A stretch of DNA of 64,000 bases from CAYMJM01 sp964391325 (GCA_964391325.1 CAYMJM010000001.1:23006-87005), one strand, 5' to 3'; shown: positions 42,674 through 52,427, numbered from the stretch's first letter. Notes: a model not told the origin generated them from the letters alone. A program made the numbers and translations.

Positions 42674-45600
42674 TTAGCCGCACCTTGAAAAGCCACAGCT
42701 TCTGCATAAAACACATCCTTCGGCGTATTCCAGGTCTCCTCCACATTCCGGACACTCAAGCAAGTCTCCTGCTTTATTTTCAGCAGAGTATTTGGAATGC
42801 GCATTTTCTTCCTGCTGTGGTTTTATTTTTGTTGTACTTTCTATTGATGCTAATTTCTCCTCTAACTTTTCTTGCTCGGGTTGAGGCTGTGCTGGAGCAG
42901 TAGCTTCGACTTGAGGTTTATTTCCATTAAACATTTTAAACTGTTGGCTCTCGTTAAGGTGCTTCTTAAGTATCTTGGCAACCGCATCTGGGACAGAATA
43001 TACAAAAACCCCACCAGGGTTCATAGTTGGCTGGCCAGATCTTATTCCCTGTAACTGGCCAATAATTTGTTCCACCTCTATTCCAGATCTTAATGCCATA
43101 GAGACCAGGCGTCCTATTGCTTCTATATATCCGGAAGTAAAGCTGCCACTTTTTCCAACACCCTGCAAAAATACTTCAAACATTCCTTGGTCGTCTTCAT
43201 TGATTGTTACAAAGAGGTGTCCCTGGTTGGTATCAATTTGATAAGTGAAACCTCTGGTAATCTCAGGACGCTTCCTTGGCACTGCAGAATTTCTTAAGTT
43301 GGCTGACTGATCAGTTTGTTCTGTGACTTGCTGCTTTTGTTTGTCTTTGATGCCCACTTGTAAAGCTGGATCCTTGCTTCCATCACGGAAAATAGTGATC
43401 CCCTTGCACCCAAGATCATAAGCCAGTTCGTATACCTTAGCGATACTTTGCCATGTCGCGTCACTAGGCAAGTTAATAGTTTTTGAAACTGCGCTGTCAA
43501 TGTATTTCTGAAATGCTGCCTGTATTCGAACATGCTGTTTGGGTTTTATTTCGTGTGTAGTTACAAATACATCTATAATCTCCTTAGGGATATTATATTT
43601 TATTTGTATTTCTGAAAGAGGCCTTCCGTTCGCTATGTCACTTAGTAGTCCCTCTGAGTAAAAGCCTTGATTCTTGGCTATCTGTTCAAATAAATGCTCT
43701 ATGACCTCTTGATCCTGTCCTCCCATCGAATTCTTTCTTCTATAGCCTAGTGCGAAAATTGGCTCTATTCCAGGATTACAGTTTGCAATAATACTGATAC
43801 TTCCTGTCGGGGCAATAGTAGTTGTGCGTGTATTACGCATGAATTTTTTATTAAACTTTGTATTCCAAGTACTTTCTTTAAATGCCGGGAAGTTTCCTTT
43901 TTCCTTCCCAATCTCCTCGCTTGCTTCTTGCGCCTTTTCTTGAATGAATTTCATAAGTGCCCTGGCAGCTTCATTAGCCTCGTCTTCGGCATATGATATA
44001 CCAAGTTTTATAAGAAAGTCAGCAAAGCCCATAATTCCCAAACCTATATTTCTTGTTCTTTTTGTCATTTCCTCTATCTCTATTATGGGATAATTATTAA
44101 TATCGATAATATTGTCCAGAAATCGGACACCAAGTTTAACAACTTCCTCCAAATGCTCCCAGTTTACTAGTTCAAGCTTTTTGTTAAGAGGGAGATTTTT
44201 GATGGAAACATCTTCTGCAAAGGGAAATCCTTTAATGAATTTGCTTACATCTATGTTGCCTAAATTGCATGTTTCGTAAGGAATCAGTGGCTGTTCTCCA
44301 CAAGGATTGGTAGCGTCCATAGACCCTAAGCTGGGAGTTGTGTTACCCTTTTCAGCTTGATCAATAAAAAATATTCCTGGATCCCCGCTTGTCCATGCAT
44401 GTTTAGCAATTTGTTCAAATACTTTTCGAGCATTAACTGTTTTGCAGACTTCGTTTGTGTGGGGGTCTATCAATTTCCATTCCTTATCTTCTTTAACAGC
44501 TTTCATAAATTTATTAGTGACTCCCACCGAAATGTTATAATGGCTCAGCCCTTCCAAGTCATCTTTTACGCCAATGAATTCTTCTATATTGGGGTGGCTT
44601 ACATTTAATATAGCCATAGACCCTAATCCTCTTCCACCTCTTCCTTTTATAGTATCTTGGGCTCTGTTAAACATTTTTAAATACTCAAGTGGGCCTGCAG
44701 CATACTCTCCTGTAGTTGAAACCTTTGCATAAGTGCTTCGGATTGAGGAAAAGTTGAATCCCGTACCTACTCCTCTTCTTAGCATCTGTATATTTTTGTT
44801 CAGAGCGCTAAATATTGCATCTATGGAATCGCTTATCGGCAGGACTAGACATTTGGACATAATAGCATCAGGTCCTAGCCCAGCGTAGATTAATGTCCCT
44901 CCTGATAGAAACTCTCCTTTTGCCATGATATCATAGAACATTTTTTCATACTTTCGAGCTTTTCTTCCGTCATAATGCATTTCTGCTCCTGCCACATACC
45001 TTGCTATCCTTTCCCAGAGATCATTTGGAGTCTCTACAATTTCATCTTTTTCATTCCTTTTTAGTGCTCTTTTCTCTAACACTTGTATAGCATTTTGTGT
45101 CAGTTGGAAGTTTTCTTCTTGATGCGGTTTGAGCAAAATTTTTTCTTTTTCGGGCTTTTCTTCTATTTGGGTTTTTACTTCTAATACCTGTAGCTGTTTT
45201 GAACCGTCTCTGTATATTGTTATACCTTTGCATCCAGTTTCCCAAGCAGTTATGTAAGCTCGTCTTATATCATCAACAGAAGCGTCCTGTGGCAGATTGA
45301 TAGTTTTGGACACAGCTGCATCTATATACTTTTGAGCTGCCGCTTGCATTTTGACATGCCAAGACGGTTCAATGTCATGTGTCACGACAAAAATTTTTCT
45401 TGCATGTTCAGGAATATCTTCTATGTTCTGAATGGAGCCCTCATTATTTGCTATTTGCTCCACCAATTCCTTCGAGTAGAATTTATGCTTTCTGGCATAC
45501 TCTTTAAACTGTTCATTTACGTATAGCAATTGTTTATGATCTTCTTTGCCATCGTCTTGATAGAATCCTCTGTATTTATACACAAGAGAAAATACAGGTT

Positions 45601-46957
45601 CAATTCCACTTGAAGTATTGGCTATTAAGCTCAAAGTGCCTGTCGGCGCAATAGAGGTCATAGTGGCATTTCTAACCTTCTTTCCCTGTTTTCCCCACTT
45701 ACTTCCTTTATATGCAGGAAATACCCCTCTGGTTTCTGCTAAGCGCATCGACTCTTTTTCTGACTCTTCCTGTATGAATTTAACTATCTTACTTACTAGG
45801 TTAACTGCTTCACTACTGTTATATGGAATCTGCATCTCATACAATAGAGTTGCCAATCCAACAACACCCAAGCCTAGTTTTCTTGTTTTTTCAACCTCTC
45901 CAGCTATTTTATCTAGTGGGAAGATACTTAAGTCAATCATATTGTCTAAAAAATGTATCGCCTTGTGTACAGATTGTCTTAGCTCTTTCCAATTGATAGT
46001 CTTATTTGTAGTTAAATGACTAGGAAGTACAATCGAACCTAAATTACAAGATTCATAAGCTCTCAATGGCTCTTCACCACAAGGGTTGGTAGCTTCAATG
46101 ATCCCTAGTTCAGGTGTAGGGTTTGTTCTCTCAGCTGTATCAAGGAAAAATAGTCCTGGATCTGCACATTCCCAGGCTTTTTGACAAATCAAATCAAAAA
46201 CTCCCCTAGCTGAAAGCTTCTTTACGGGTTTTTGCGTTCTAGGATTTATTAATTCATAATTTTCATCATTTTTTATGGCCTGCATGAAGTCATCGGTAAT
46301 TCCGACAGAAAGGTTAAAGTTTCTGATTGAAGAGTCTCTACCCTTAAGGTTAATAAAGTCCAAAATATCAGGGTGGTTTACATTTAAAATTGCCATGTTT
46401 CCTCCGCCACGCTTTTTCCCCTGTAGAATATGATCGAATGATTGCGAAAAACTTCGGATAAAATGCAGAGGACCTGCTGCTACATTTGGGGTACCGCCGA
46501 CATCATCACCTTTTGGGCGGATATGGGAAAAATTAAAACCTGTGCCGCCATTATTCTTCTGAACCAGAGCAGCTTCCCTCATGGTATTGAATATATTGTC
46601 AAGGCTGTCTTCTATAGGCAAAACAAAACAGGAAGAGAGTTGCCCTGTTCCATCTATTTCGTTTCCAGCTTCATACAAAACTCTGGCCCCAGGTAAAAAT
46701 TTATTTTCAGATAATACTTGATAAAATTGTTTCGCTGTTTCTTCGTACTGGCCTTCGCCGTCTTTATATTTTTTATCCTCCCATGCAAGAGATGCCGCAA
46801 CCCGCCAGAACATCTGCAAGGGAGTTTCAACTAAGTTTCCTTCGGAATCTTTTAAAAGGCTTCTTTTTCTCATGATTTCTAATGAATTCTCCGCTACTTT
46901 TGGTGGCTTCAAATCTTTAGGGGGATTTTTTATAAAGTCTTTTTTAGGTTTTTCCAT
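42674..46957 (-). CDS. nrdJ: Double class II ribonucleotide reductase (two catalytic domains in one chain)
   Basis: 1,427 residues, about twice the family length. Unit 1 (about 25-600) has SSCFVLPIEDS, NPCGEEP and ESCNLGS; unit 2 (about 625-1195) has SKCLVLPISDS, NPCGEQP and ETCNLGN. Each starts with a LEKRALKR/MRKRSLLK plus VETP-type block and ends in GCKGITI(Y/F)RDGSK, so both are complete barrels with all three catalytic cysteines. A 25-residue linker joins them. A TSCPD-type domain follows (about 1235-1345), then a C-terminal zinc-ribbon tail (CPECGGDLEYAEGCVLC). There is one reducing tail for two active sites and no ATP cone. It is the last gene of the nrdR operon. Confidence 0.93.
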   Translation of the reverse strand: MEKPKKDFIKNPPKDLKPPKVAENSLEIMRKRSLLKDSEGNLVETPLQMFWRVAASLAWEDKKYKDGEGQYEETAKQFYQVLSENKFLPGARVLYEAGNEIDGTGQLSSCFVLPIEDSLDNIFNTMREAALVQKNNGGTGFNFSHIRPKGDDVGGTPNVAAGPLHFIRSFSQSFDHILQGKKRGGGNMAILNVNHPDILDFINLKGRDSSIRNFNLSVGITDDFMQAIKNDENYELINPRTQKPVKKLSARGVFDLICQKAWECADPGLFFLDTAERTNPTPELGIIEATNPCGEEPLRAYESCNLGSIVLPSHLTTNKTINWKELRQSVHKAIHFLDNMIDLSIFPLDKIAGEVEKTRKLGLGVVGLATLLYEMQIPYNSSEAVNLVSKIVKFIQEESEKESMRLAETRGVFPAYKGSKWGKQGKKVRNATMTSIAPTGTLSLIANTSSGIEPVFSLVYKYRGFYQDDGKEDHKQLLYVNEQFKEYARKHKFYSKELVEQIANNEGSIQNIEDIPEHARKIFVVTHDIEPSWHVKMQAAAQKYIDAAVSKTINLPQDASVDDIRRAYITAWETGCKGITIYRDGSKQLQVLEVKTQIEEKPEKEKILLKPHQEENFQLTQNAIQVLEKRALKRNEKDEIVETPNDLWERIARYVAGAEMHYDGRKARKYEKMFYDIMAKGEFLSGGTLIYAGLGPDAIMSKCLVLPISDSIDAIFSALNKNIQMLRRGVGTGFNFSSIRSTYAKVSTTGEYAAGPLEYLKMFNRAQDTIKGRGGRGLGSMAILNVSHPNIEEFIGVKDDLEGLSHYNISVGVTNKFMKAVKEDKEWKLIDPHTNEVCKTVNARKVFEQIAKHAWTSGDPGIFFIDQAEKGNTTPSLGSMDATNPCGEQPLIPYETCNLGNIDVSKFIKGFPFAEDVSIKNLPLNKKLELVNWEHLEEVVKLGVRFLDNIIDINNYPIIEIEEMTKRTRNIGLGIMGFADFLIKLGISYAEDEANEAARALMKFIQEKAQEASEEIGKEKGNFPAFKESTWNTKFNKKFMRNTRTTTIAPTGSISIIANCNPGIEPIFALGYRRKNSMGGQDQEVIEHLFEQIAKNQGFYSEGLLSDIANGRPLSEIQIKYNIPKEIIDVFVTTHEIKPKQHVRIQAAFQKYIDSAVSKTINLPSDATWQSIAKVYELAYDLGCKGITIFRDGSKDPALQVGIKDKQKQQVTEQTDQSANLRNSAVPRKRPEITRGFTYQIDTNQGHLFVTINEDDQGMFEVFLQGVGKSGSFTSGYIEAIGRLVSMALRSGIEVEQIIGQLQGIRSGQPTMNPGGVFVYSVPDAVAKILKKHLNESQQFKMFNGNKPQVEATAPAQPQPEQEKLEEKLASIESTTKIKPQQEENAHSKYSAENKAGDLLECPECGGDLEYAEGCVLCRSCGFSRCG

Positions 46958-46981
46958 AAGTTATAAAGAAATATAATTAAT

Positions 46982-47671
46982 TTAAAATTGATATACATCA
47001 AGGTCATATCCGTTTAGAATAAGCTTAGACAACACTGGGAGCGTTTTCATCGATTCGTTGAGAATTTCACTTCTGTTTCTGTCCTTAGCAATTTTTTCAA
47101 ACTTTATCATCAAAGGATTCAAGTACAGCACATCTTTAGCTGCATATTCGATCATCTCTTCAGACCAGTTCTTTGGTTCTATCTCCCATCTTGAATCTCC
47201 TTTTTCAAGCTTTTGGTAATGAGGGTCAATTAAAGATTTGATTAAGTTCGTTTTAGAGCTATTTTGGGAATTGGTCCATACGATTTTGGAAGCTATTTTT
47301 GTGTCGAAAATGTCCCCCCTAATATCTGTGCCAAAATACTTCATAAGCATAGGCATATCAGAGCTGAAAACATGAAAGATTTTTATAATATCTGAGCGAA
47401 GGAGCGTTCTTAAATCTTCATCGACTTTCTGCTGATACGTATAGACTATCTCAACCCGCTGCCTTTCGACCTCAGTAGGATCTTCAGAAGCAATTTGTAC
47501 GGAACACAAAGCATCCCTGTTAATATTTAGACCCAGGAATTCAGCATCCAAGCTGATCCAAGAAGCTTTATCATAGCTATACTGAAGCTTGTCCGAAACT
47601 AACACCTCCTGCGCTACAATTTCATCTGGTTTATAGGGATTATTTAGATTAAATTTAACACTTCTATGCAT
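46982..47671 (-). CDS. RNase D-like DEDD 3'-5' exonuclease
   Basis: The 229-residue protein has a DEDDy exonuclease domain. Motif I is SLDAEFLGL, motif II is IFHVFSSDMPMLMKYFG and motif III is YAAKDVLYL with the Tyr. The fold is shared by RNase D and by DNA-directed exonucleases; the HRDC domains of full RNase D are absent. It lies inside the RNR operon, 5 bases from the Nudix gene, so a role in nucleotide-pool or DNA quality is plausible. Confidence 0.85.
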   Translation of the reverse strand: MHRSVKFNLNNPYKPDEIVAQEVLVSDKLQYSYDKASWISLDAEFLGLNINRDALCSVQIASEDPTEVERQRVEIVYTYQQKVDEDLRTLLRSDIIKIFHVFSSDMPMLMKYFGTDIRGDIFDTKIASKIVWTNSQNSSKTNLIKSLIDPHYQKLEKGDSRWEIEPKNWSEEMIEYAAKDVLYLNPLMIKFEKIAKDRNRSEILNESMKTLPVLSKLILNGYDLDVYQF

Positions 47672-47676
47672 TTGTT

Positions 47677-48093
47677 TTATTTAATATTTATTAATTTAAT
47701 TGCTTCTCTAATAATAATACCTGTCCCTCTTAATAATTGAATGTTTTTTATCTTCTGAAAATCAAACCAAGCAACTTTTAAAATGTCATCGTGGTCATCA
47801 TAATTATTTAATTGAGTATCTTGTGTTGTGCATAAGTAGTATAGTAAAAGCAATTGTTTATCATTTTCTATAAAGTTATGAATTGTTGAAAGTAGAGTTA
47901 TTATATCTATGTTAATGCCAATTTCTTCGCTAACTCTTCTGATAAGAGTGTTCTCGGGATGTTCCCCAAATTGAACTATCCCTCCTGGTAAGGCCCATTT
48001 TTTATGAAACTGGGTGCCAGGATCGTTTCTTTGCTGTAATATTAATTTATTATTATTAATTATCACGCCAAAGCAGCCCCAAAGTTGTTGCAT
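47677..48093 (-). CDS. Nudix hydrolase
   Basis: The 138-residue protein has the Nudix box GGIVQFGEHPENTLIRRVSEEIGI, with the pattern Gx5Ex7RxUxEExGU; the usual Glu after the Arg is Arg here, while the metal-binding EE pair is kept. It hydrolyses nucleoside diphosphate-linked compounds, possibly damaged dNTPs, given its place 6 bases after an RNR gene in the nrdR operon. The true substrate is unknown. Confidence 0.88.
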   Translation of the reverse strand: MQQLWGCFGVIINNNKLILQQRNDPGTQFHKKWALPGGIVQFGEHPENTLIRRVSEEIGINIDIITLLSTIHNFIENDKQLLLLYYLCTTQDTQLNNYDDHDDILKVAWFDFQKIKNIQLLRGTGIIIREAIKLINIK

Positions 48094-48099
48094 TCGTAA

Positions 48100-49875
48100 T
48101 TATTTTAAATTTAAAACTTGTTTGTCTCTACTATTATCTCTATAGATTGTTAAGCCTTTTAAATTTTCTTTCACCGCCAGATAGAAGACCTTCTCTATCT
48201 CTTCCACATTGGAGGATTCATATAAGTTGATAGTTTTGGATACAGCATTGTCGGTATACTTTTGAAAAGCACCCTGCATTCTTATGTGCCAGCTTGGATC
48301 TATATCGTAAGTAGTTACAAAAACCTGTTTTATTTCCTCAGAAATAGCTTGAATATCTTTTAGTCCTCCTGTTTTTGCTATTTCCTTCATTAATTCCTTA
48401 CTGTATATCCACTCAGCCTTAAGTCTGTCCTCAAATGCTTTATTTACAATTACCATTTCAGTATCCTCTCCTAGGGTTTCCATATTTCGTCGTATATAGG
48501 CAAGGGCAAAAGTTGGCTCTATTCCTCCATTTACATCAGCGACTAGAGAAGTAGTTCCATTTGGTGCTATTGTTGTAACTGTAGCGTTTCTCATATATTT
48601 CAAACCTTTTTTGTCCCATAGTGAACCTTTAAAATTTCCGAAATTACCTCTTTCCTTTCCTAACTCTATGCTGGCTTCACGTGCGGAAGCACTAATAAAC
48701 TTCATGACCTTTTCTGCAAGCTGTATAGCTTCTTCTGTATTATAGGGAATCTCGAGTAAATACAATAAATCAGCCCAGCCCATGACCCCTAGCCCTACTT
48801 TTCTGTTACCATATTTTACAATCTGTTCTATTTCAGGTAGTAAATACTGAGAAACAGTTATTGTGTTATCTAAAAATCTGACTCCCGTCCGTACAACATA
48901 ATCAAGTCTATCCCAGTTGATCTTCTTGGAAACATCATTTGTCGAAGAATCTTTAATAAAGAATTTAGACAGTACCACCGACCCTAAATTACATGCTTCA
49001 TATGGAAGCAATGGCTGCTCTCCACACTGGTTTGTCGCCGTCATTTTACCAACGTTTGGCGTAGGGTTTCGTCTATTGATCTCGTCTATAAATATAAAAC
49101 CAGGCTCACCACTTCTATGAATGGAGTCTGCAATTTTATGTAATAATTCTCGAGCATTCACAGTTTCACATACTTTGCCATCAAACTTTAATTCAAAGTT
49201 AGAGTTGTTTTGTGCAGCTTTTACAAACTCATCAGTAATTGCTACAGAAATATTAAAATTTGTCAGTTGGGAATAATCTTGCTTGGCCGTAATAAACTTT
49301 AAAATATCTGGATGATCTATGCGCAAGATCCCCATATGTCCGGCATGACGCTGTGAACCTCGGTTCATAATAGTTTCAGAGGAGAAGTCATAGAGCCTCA
49401 TAAAAGAAATTGGACCACTGGCTTCCCGGCCGGTTGAACGTACAGGGTCTCCTTCCGGCCTCACTTCGGACCAGTCATAGCCGATTCCAGCGCCTCTTCT
49501 ATGCAGTGTTGTTGTATTAGCCAAAGTACCATATATAGACTCAACTGAGTCGTGGATAGGCATAACATAGCATGCTGCTACCAATTCCTCTTTACCTCTA
49601 TCAAGCAAGCTCATCCCTGACAAAAATTCCAAATTTGCCTGAATTTCATAAAATGAATCCTCTATATCATGTAGCCTTTGCTGGGAAGGCCTTTTGTATC
49701 CTTCTTTCTTATCTTTTGTATTAAGTTCCGCTGATGTTATAAATTTTGAAATCCTGATAAACATTTCTTGCGGAGTTTCAGTTGGAACTCCCTTATCATC
49801 AGCAGTCAAATACCTTTTCTCAACTATAAACTTTGCGTTATCACTTAATTTAGGTTTACTTTGAAATCGTTGCAT
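48100..49875 (-). CDS. nrdJ: Class II ribonucleotide reductase lacking the C-terminal tail
   Basis: A 591-residue catalytic unit. The cysteines are in AACYVMPIHDS, NQCGEQP and EACNLGS, so the barrel is intact. It starts directly at the RNR domain with no ATP cone and ends after LKGLTIYRDNSRDKQVLNLK. No CxxC tail or zinc ribbon is present, so it needs outside reduction, perhaps by the tail of the double RNR three genes downstream. It lies 17 bases after nrdR. Confidence 0.92.
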   Translation of the reverse strand: MQRFQSKPKLSDNAKFIVEKRYLTADDKGVPTETPQEMFIRISKFITSAELNTKDKKEGYKRPSQQRLHDIEDSFYEIQANLEFLSGMSLLDRGKEELVAACYVMPIHDSVESIYGTLANTTTLHRRGAGIGYDWSEVRPEGDPVRSTGREASGPISFMRLYDFSSETIMNRGSQRHAGHMGILRIDHPDILKFITAKQDYSQLTNFNISVAITDEFVKAAQNNSNFELKFDGKVCETVNARELLHKIADSIHRSGEPGFIFIDEINRRNPTPNVGKMTATNQCGEQPLLPYEACNLGSVVLSKFFIKDSSTNDVSKKINWDRLDYVVRTGVRFLDNTITVSQYLLPEIEQIVKYGNRKVGLGVMGWADLLYLLEIPYNTEEAIQLAEKVMKFISASAREASIELGKERGNFGNFKGSLWDKKGLKYMRNATVTTIAPNGTTSLVADVNGGIEPTFALAYIRRNMETLGEDTEMVIVNKAFEDRLKAEWIYSKELMKEIAKTGGLKDIQAISEEIKQVFVTTYDIDPSWHIRMQGAFQKYTDNAVSKTINLYESSNVEEIEKVFYLAVKENLKGLTIYRDNSRDKQVLNLK

Positions 49876-49892
49876 CTGGCTCCAATAAAATA

Positions 49893-50354
49893 TTATGTTA
49901 AGTTGAGTTTTTCCAAGGTACCTATTTCCCGCTTAAAGTCATCAATAGAATTAAAATCCTTGTAAACAGAAGCGAATAAAAGGTATCCTACTTTATCTAG
50001 TCTTCTAAGCCGTGTAAGAACCATTTTTCCTATGTCCGTTGATTTGACTATGGTAGTTTTTCTATTCAACAAGCGCAATTCTATATCAGCAATAATTTCA
50101 TCTATTTGCTGGTCTGTGATAGGTCTTTTTTTTACTGCTTTTTTAATTGCCAGTTTCAACTTGCTTCGATCAAATTCTTGAAATCTCCCGCTTCTTTTTT
50201 CAACTATTAAATTAATATTTTCTATTCTTTCGTAAGTTGTGTATCTTTTTGAGCAGGACAAACACTCTCGTCTTCTGCGAATTACTCCTGTCTCTGTATT
50301 GTCTCTTTTATCAACTACTTTAGACTCTGTTGAACGACAAAACGGACAAAACAT
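49893..50354 (-). CDS. nrdR: Transcriptional repressor NrdR
   Basis: Senses dNTP/ATP and represses RNR genes. The 153 residues are the family length: an N-terminal zinc ribbon (CPFCRSTESKVVDKR...CLSCSKRYTTYE, four Cys) that binds DNA, and an ATP cone (about 50-135, LIVEKRSGRFQEFDRSKLKLAI). It heads the RNR operon and has two NrdR boxes in its own promoter, so it represses itself and the RNR genes behind it. Confidence 0.96.
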   Translation of the reverse strand: MFCPFCRSTESKVVDKRDNTETGVIRRRRECLSCSKRYTTYERIENINLIVEKRSGRFQEFDRSKLKLAIKKAVKKRPITDQQIDEIIADIELRLLNRKTTIVKSTDIGKMVLTRLRRLDKVGYLLFASVYKDFNSIDDFKREIGTLEKLNLT

Positions 50355-50440
50355 CTAACTTTTTCTAATAATATTAATAAGGAGACAGACAAAAGTACTA
50401 TAAGCAGGTGCTTTATATATGCTGCCCCTTCATATACAAA

Positions 50441-50493
50441 ACACAAGTCATTGTGTGTGAAACTAGAATACCTAACAATTTATTGTGTGTCAA
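50441..50493 (-). promoter_or_regulatory. nrdR-operon promoter with two NrdR boxes
   Basis: Box 1 is ACACAAGTCATTGTGT (50441-50456) and box 2 is TAACAATTTATTGTGT (50473-50488), with centres 32 bp apart, about three helical turns, as in known NrdR sites. The minus-strand promoter TTGACA (50488-50493), 17 bases, TATTCT (50465-50470) overlaps box 2, and box 1 lies just downstream of the -10. The rest of the 356-bp gap (50355-50710) holds only a short CCTAA/TTAGG inverted repeat and the upstream region of the Mpl-like gene. Confidence 0.88.
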
Positions 50494-50710
50494 GAATATT
50501 TACCTAATCAGTTAGGAACAGTCTTTGTTATGTATATCGACAATTTTGTATGTACTATTTTGCACTAAATTCTTTAGGACTCTGAAGTAAATTTTCTATT
50601 AATAATATAAAAACTATTCCTGATTTTAGTACTCTTATTTTTGAATACACGAAAACTCTATGCCTAAGATGTCTGTTTAAATAATTTCATTTATTGTAGA
50701 ATAAAAATCA

Positions 50711-52096
50711 ATGAAACTAAAAGTAAATCACAACTGGATTCACATAATTGGAATTAGTGGTGTCACAACCGCTCCTTTAGCTACGACTCTGCAAGATAAA
50801 GGCTTTTACATAACCGGATCTGATAGGAATTTATATGATCCCATCAAGTCATACTTAGAGAAGCAAGGAATAAAAGTTAACTTAAACTTTTCTTTCCAAA
50901 ACCTTTTGCTGGGAAACGAGATGCCAGGCCTGATTATTGTGGGGAGTGGAATCAGCCTAACAAACAAAGAGTATTTGTTTGCCAAAAAGCAAAATTTAAA
51001 TATAAAACACTTTCCGGAGCTTTTACAGGAACTAATCATTGATAAAAATTCATTGGTTATTACCGGAAGCTATGCAAAAACCACAATTACCTCAATGCTT
51101 GTGGACATTTTTAAAAGTTCACAAGTGGAAATCAGCTATATGTTTGGAGGACTACCAATCAATGAGGAACCCAGCATAAAGTTAAAAAATAATAAAACTA
51201 AACTGTCTATAGTAGAAGGGGATGAGTACATATCTTCAAGGTGGGACCAGAAGTCAAAATTTTTCTATTACAACCCATTGTACCTTGTGATAACAGGAGT
51301 ACAGTGGGATCACGCCGATATTTTTAAGAATGAAAAAGAGTACTCCGACAACTTTAAAAAACTTGTAGAGCGCCTGCCAGACGATGGCATTGTTTTTGCC
51401 AACCTGGATGACATAAATGTTAAACAAATTTTGAAAGACAATAGAACTCAAGTCATAGATATAAGCTATGCCAAACTTGCGAGCTGGGCAAGCACAAATA
51501 ATATAACTGTCAACCTTATTGGTGAATTAAACCTACAAAACGCAGTTATTTCAGCGAAGATAGCTGCTGAATTAGGGCTTTCTATGGAAACTATAAAAAG
51601 AGCTTTAAAACAATACAAAGGAATAAAAAGAAGGTTGGAAATAAGAAACGAAATCATAAGTAATGATTCACATATAGTAGTAATTGATGATTTTGCCAGC
51701 TCTCCCGCAAAAGTGGCGTCTTCTCTTAAGTCGATTAGAGATCATTTTAAGGAGCACTTTTTAGTTACAGTCTTTGAGCCGAATTTTGGAAATCGGACAA
51801 AAGAGTCCCTGAATCAATATGAAGAAGTATTTTCGGATACAAGTATCCTGCTATTACCGAAATTTTTACAAGTCAAATCTACAAAGTATCCAATAAGCGA
51901 AAATGATTTTAAGAATTTGTTAAAAACAAGCAAAATTGAAGTCAAAGTGTTCAAATCAATAAAAGAACTGGGGGATATAGTGAAGCTTTTAAAGAAACGA
52001 AATAGTAAAATAGCCATAGCATTTCTTTCAAGCCACGGCATGGAAGAAAGAATAAGATATGTAAATCAAATGCTACATGAACAGGAAAAAGCATAA
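50711..52096 (+). CDS. Mpl-like Mur ligase
   Basis: A 461-residue Mur ligase. The N-terminal UDP-binding domain is IHIIGISGVTTAPLATTL...TGSD, the ATP loop is ITGSYAKTTITSML, then VEGDEY with QKSKFFYYNP, and VQWDHADIF. The last three are typical of Mpl, which recycles murein tripeptide onto UDP-MurNAc, rather than MurC. Oddities: GTHGKTT is GSYAKTT, and the DDFAHHP block is DDFASSP. A biosynthetic MurC role or a changed acceptor cannot be ruled out. The stop overlaps the next gene by 20 bases. Confidence 0.82.
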   Translation: MKLKVNHNWIHIIGISGVTTAPLATTLQDKGFYITGSDRNLYDPIKSYLEKQGIKVNLNFSFQNLLLGNEMPGLIIVGSGISLTNKEYLFAKKQNLNIKHFPELLQELIIDKNSLVITGSYAKTTITSMLVDIFKSSQVEISYMFGGLPINEEPSIKLKNNKTKLSIVEGDEYISSRWDQKSKFFYYNPLYLVITGVQWDHADIFKNEKEYSDNFKKLVERLPDDGIVFANLDDINVKQILKDNRTQVIDISYAKLASWASTNNITVNLIGELNLQNAVISAKIAAELGLSMETIKRALKQYKGIKRRLEIRNEIISNDSHIVVIDDFASSPAKVASSLKSIRDHFKEHFLVTVFEPNFGNRTKESLNQYEEVFSDTSILLLPKFLQVKSTKYPISENDFKNLLKTSKIEVKVFKSIKELGDIVKLLKKRNSKIAIAFLSSHGMEERIRYVNQMLHEQEKA

Positions 52097-52418
52097 ATTT
52101 ACAAGTACAAGAGATCTGTTGTTACAGCATGATTTTGTGGCAGACAAAGTTAAATCCACAAAATATATCACAAGAGAATTTCAAGACTATGGTTACAGAT
52201 TAGCTGTAAAACTAGATGATCTGACACACAAGTCATTGTATATAAAGCTCGCAAAGACAGAAAAACGGCCACTTTTGGAGCAGGCATTAAGTTATACATT
52301 GGATTATCCGAAAGCACAGAAGAAAGCCAAGATATTCATGTGGAAGCTAAAAGAGATTAAAAAAGAGTTAAAAGAAAAGAAGAATATGAAAGACTCTGGA
52401 AATTTAAAATTATTTTAG
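52077..52418 (+). CDS. Small basic hypothetical protein
   Basis: The family is not recognised. The 113-residue, Lys-rich protein is soluble, with a helical and highly charged C-terminal half (KLKEIKKELKEKKNMKD). It overlaps the Mpl-like gene by 20 bases and ends 9 bases before the DUF2807 gene, so it belongs to the same operon. Nucleic-acid binding is possible. Confidence 0.6.
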   Translation: MNRKKHKFTSTRDLLLQHDFVADKVKSTKYITREFQDYGYRLAVKLDDLTHKSLYIKLAKTEKRPLLEQALSYTLDYPKAQKKAKIFMWKLKEIKKELKEKKNMKDSGNLKLF

Positions 52419-52427
52419 AGCACAATT

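Noticed and set aside
44357..44608. Plus-strand frames within the RNR and other minus-strand genes
   Set aside because: They lie fully opposite conserved coding sequence and have no protein-like features.
42674..46957. An intein as the reason for the large RNR length
   Set aside because: The extra length is a second full catalytic domain with its own cysteines; there is no intein splice-junction pattern inside either unit.
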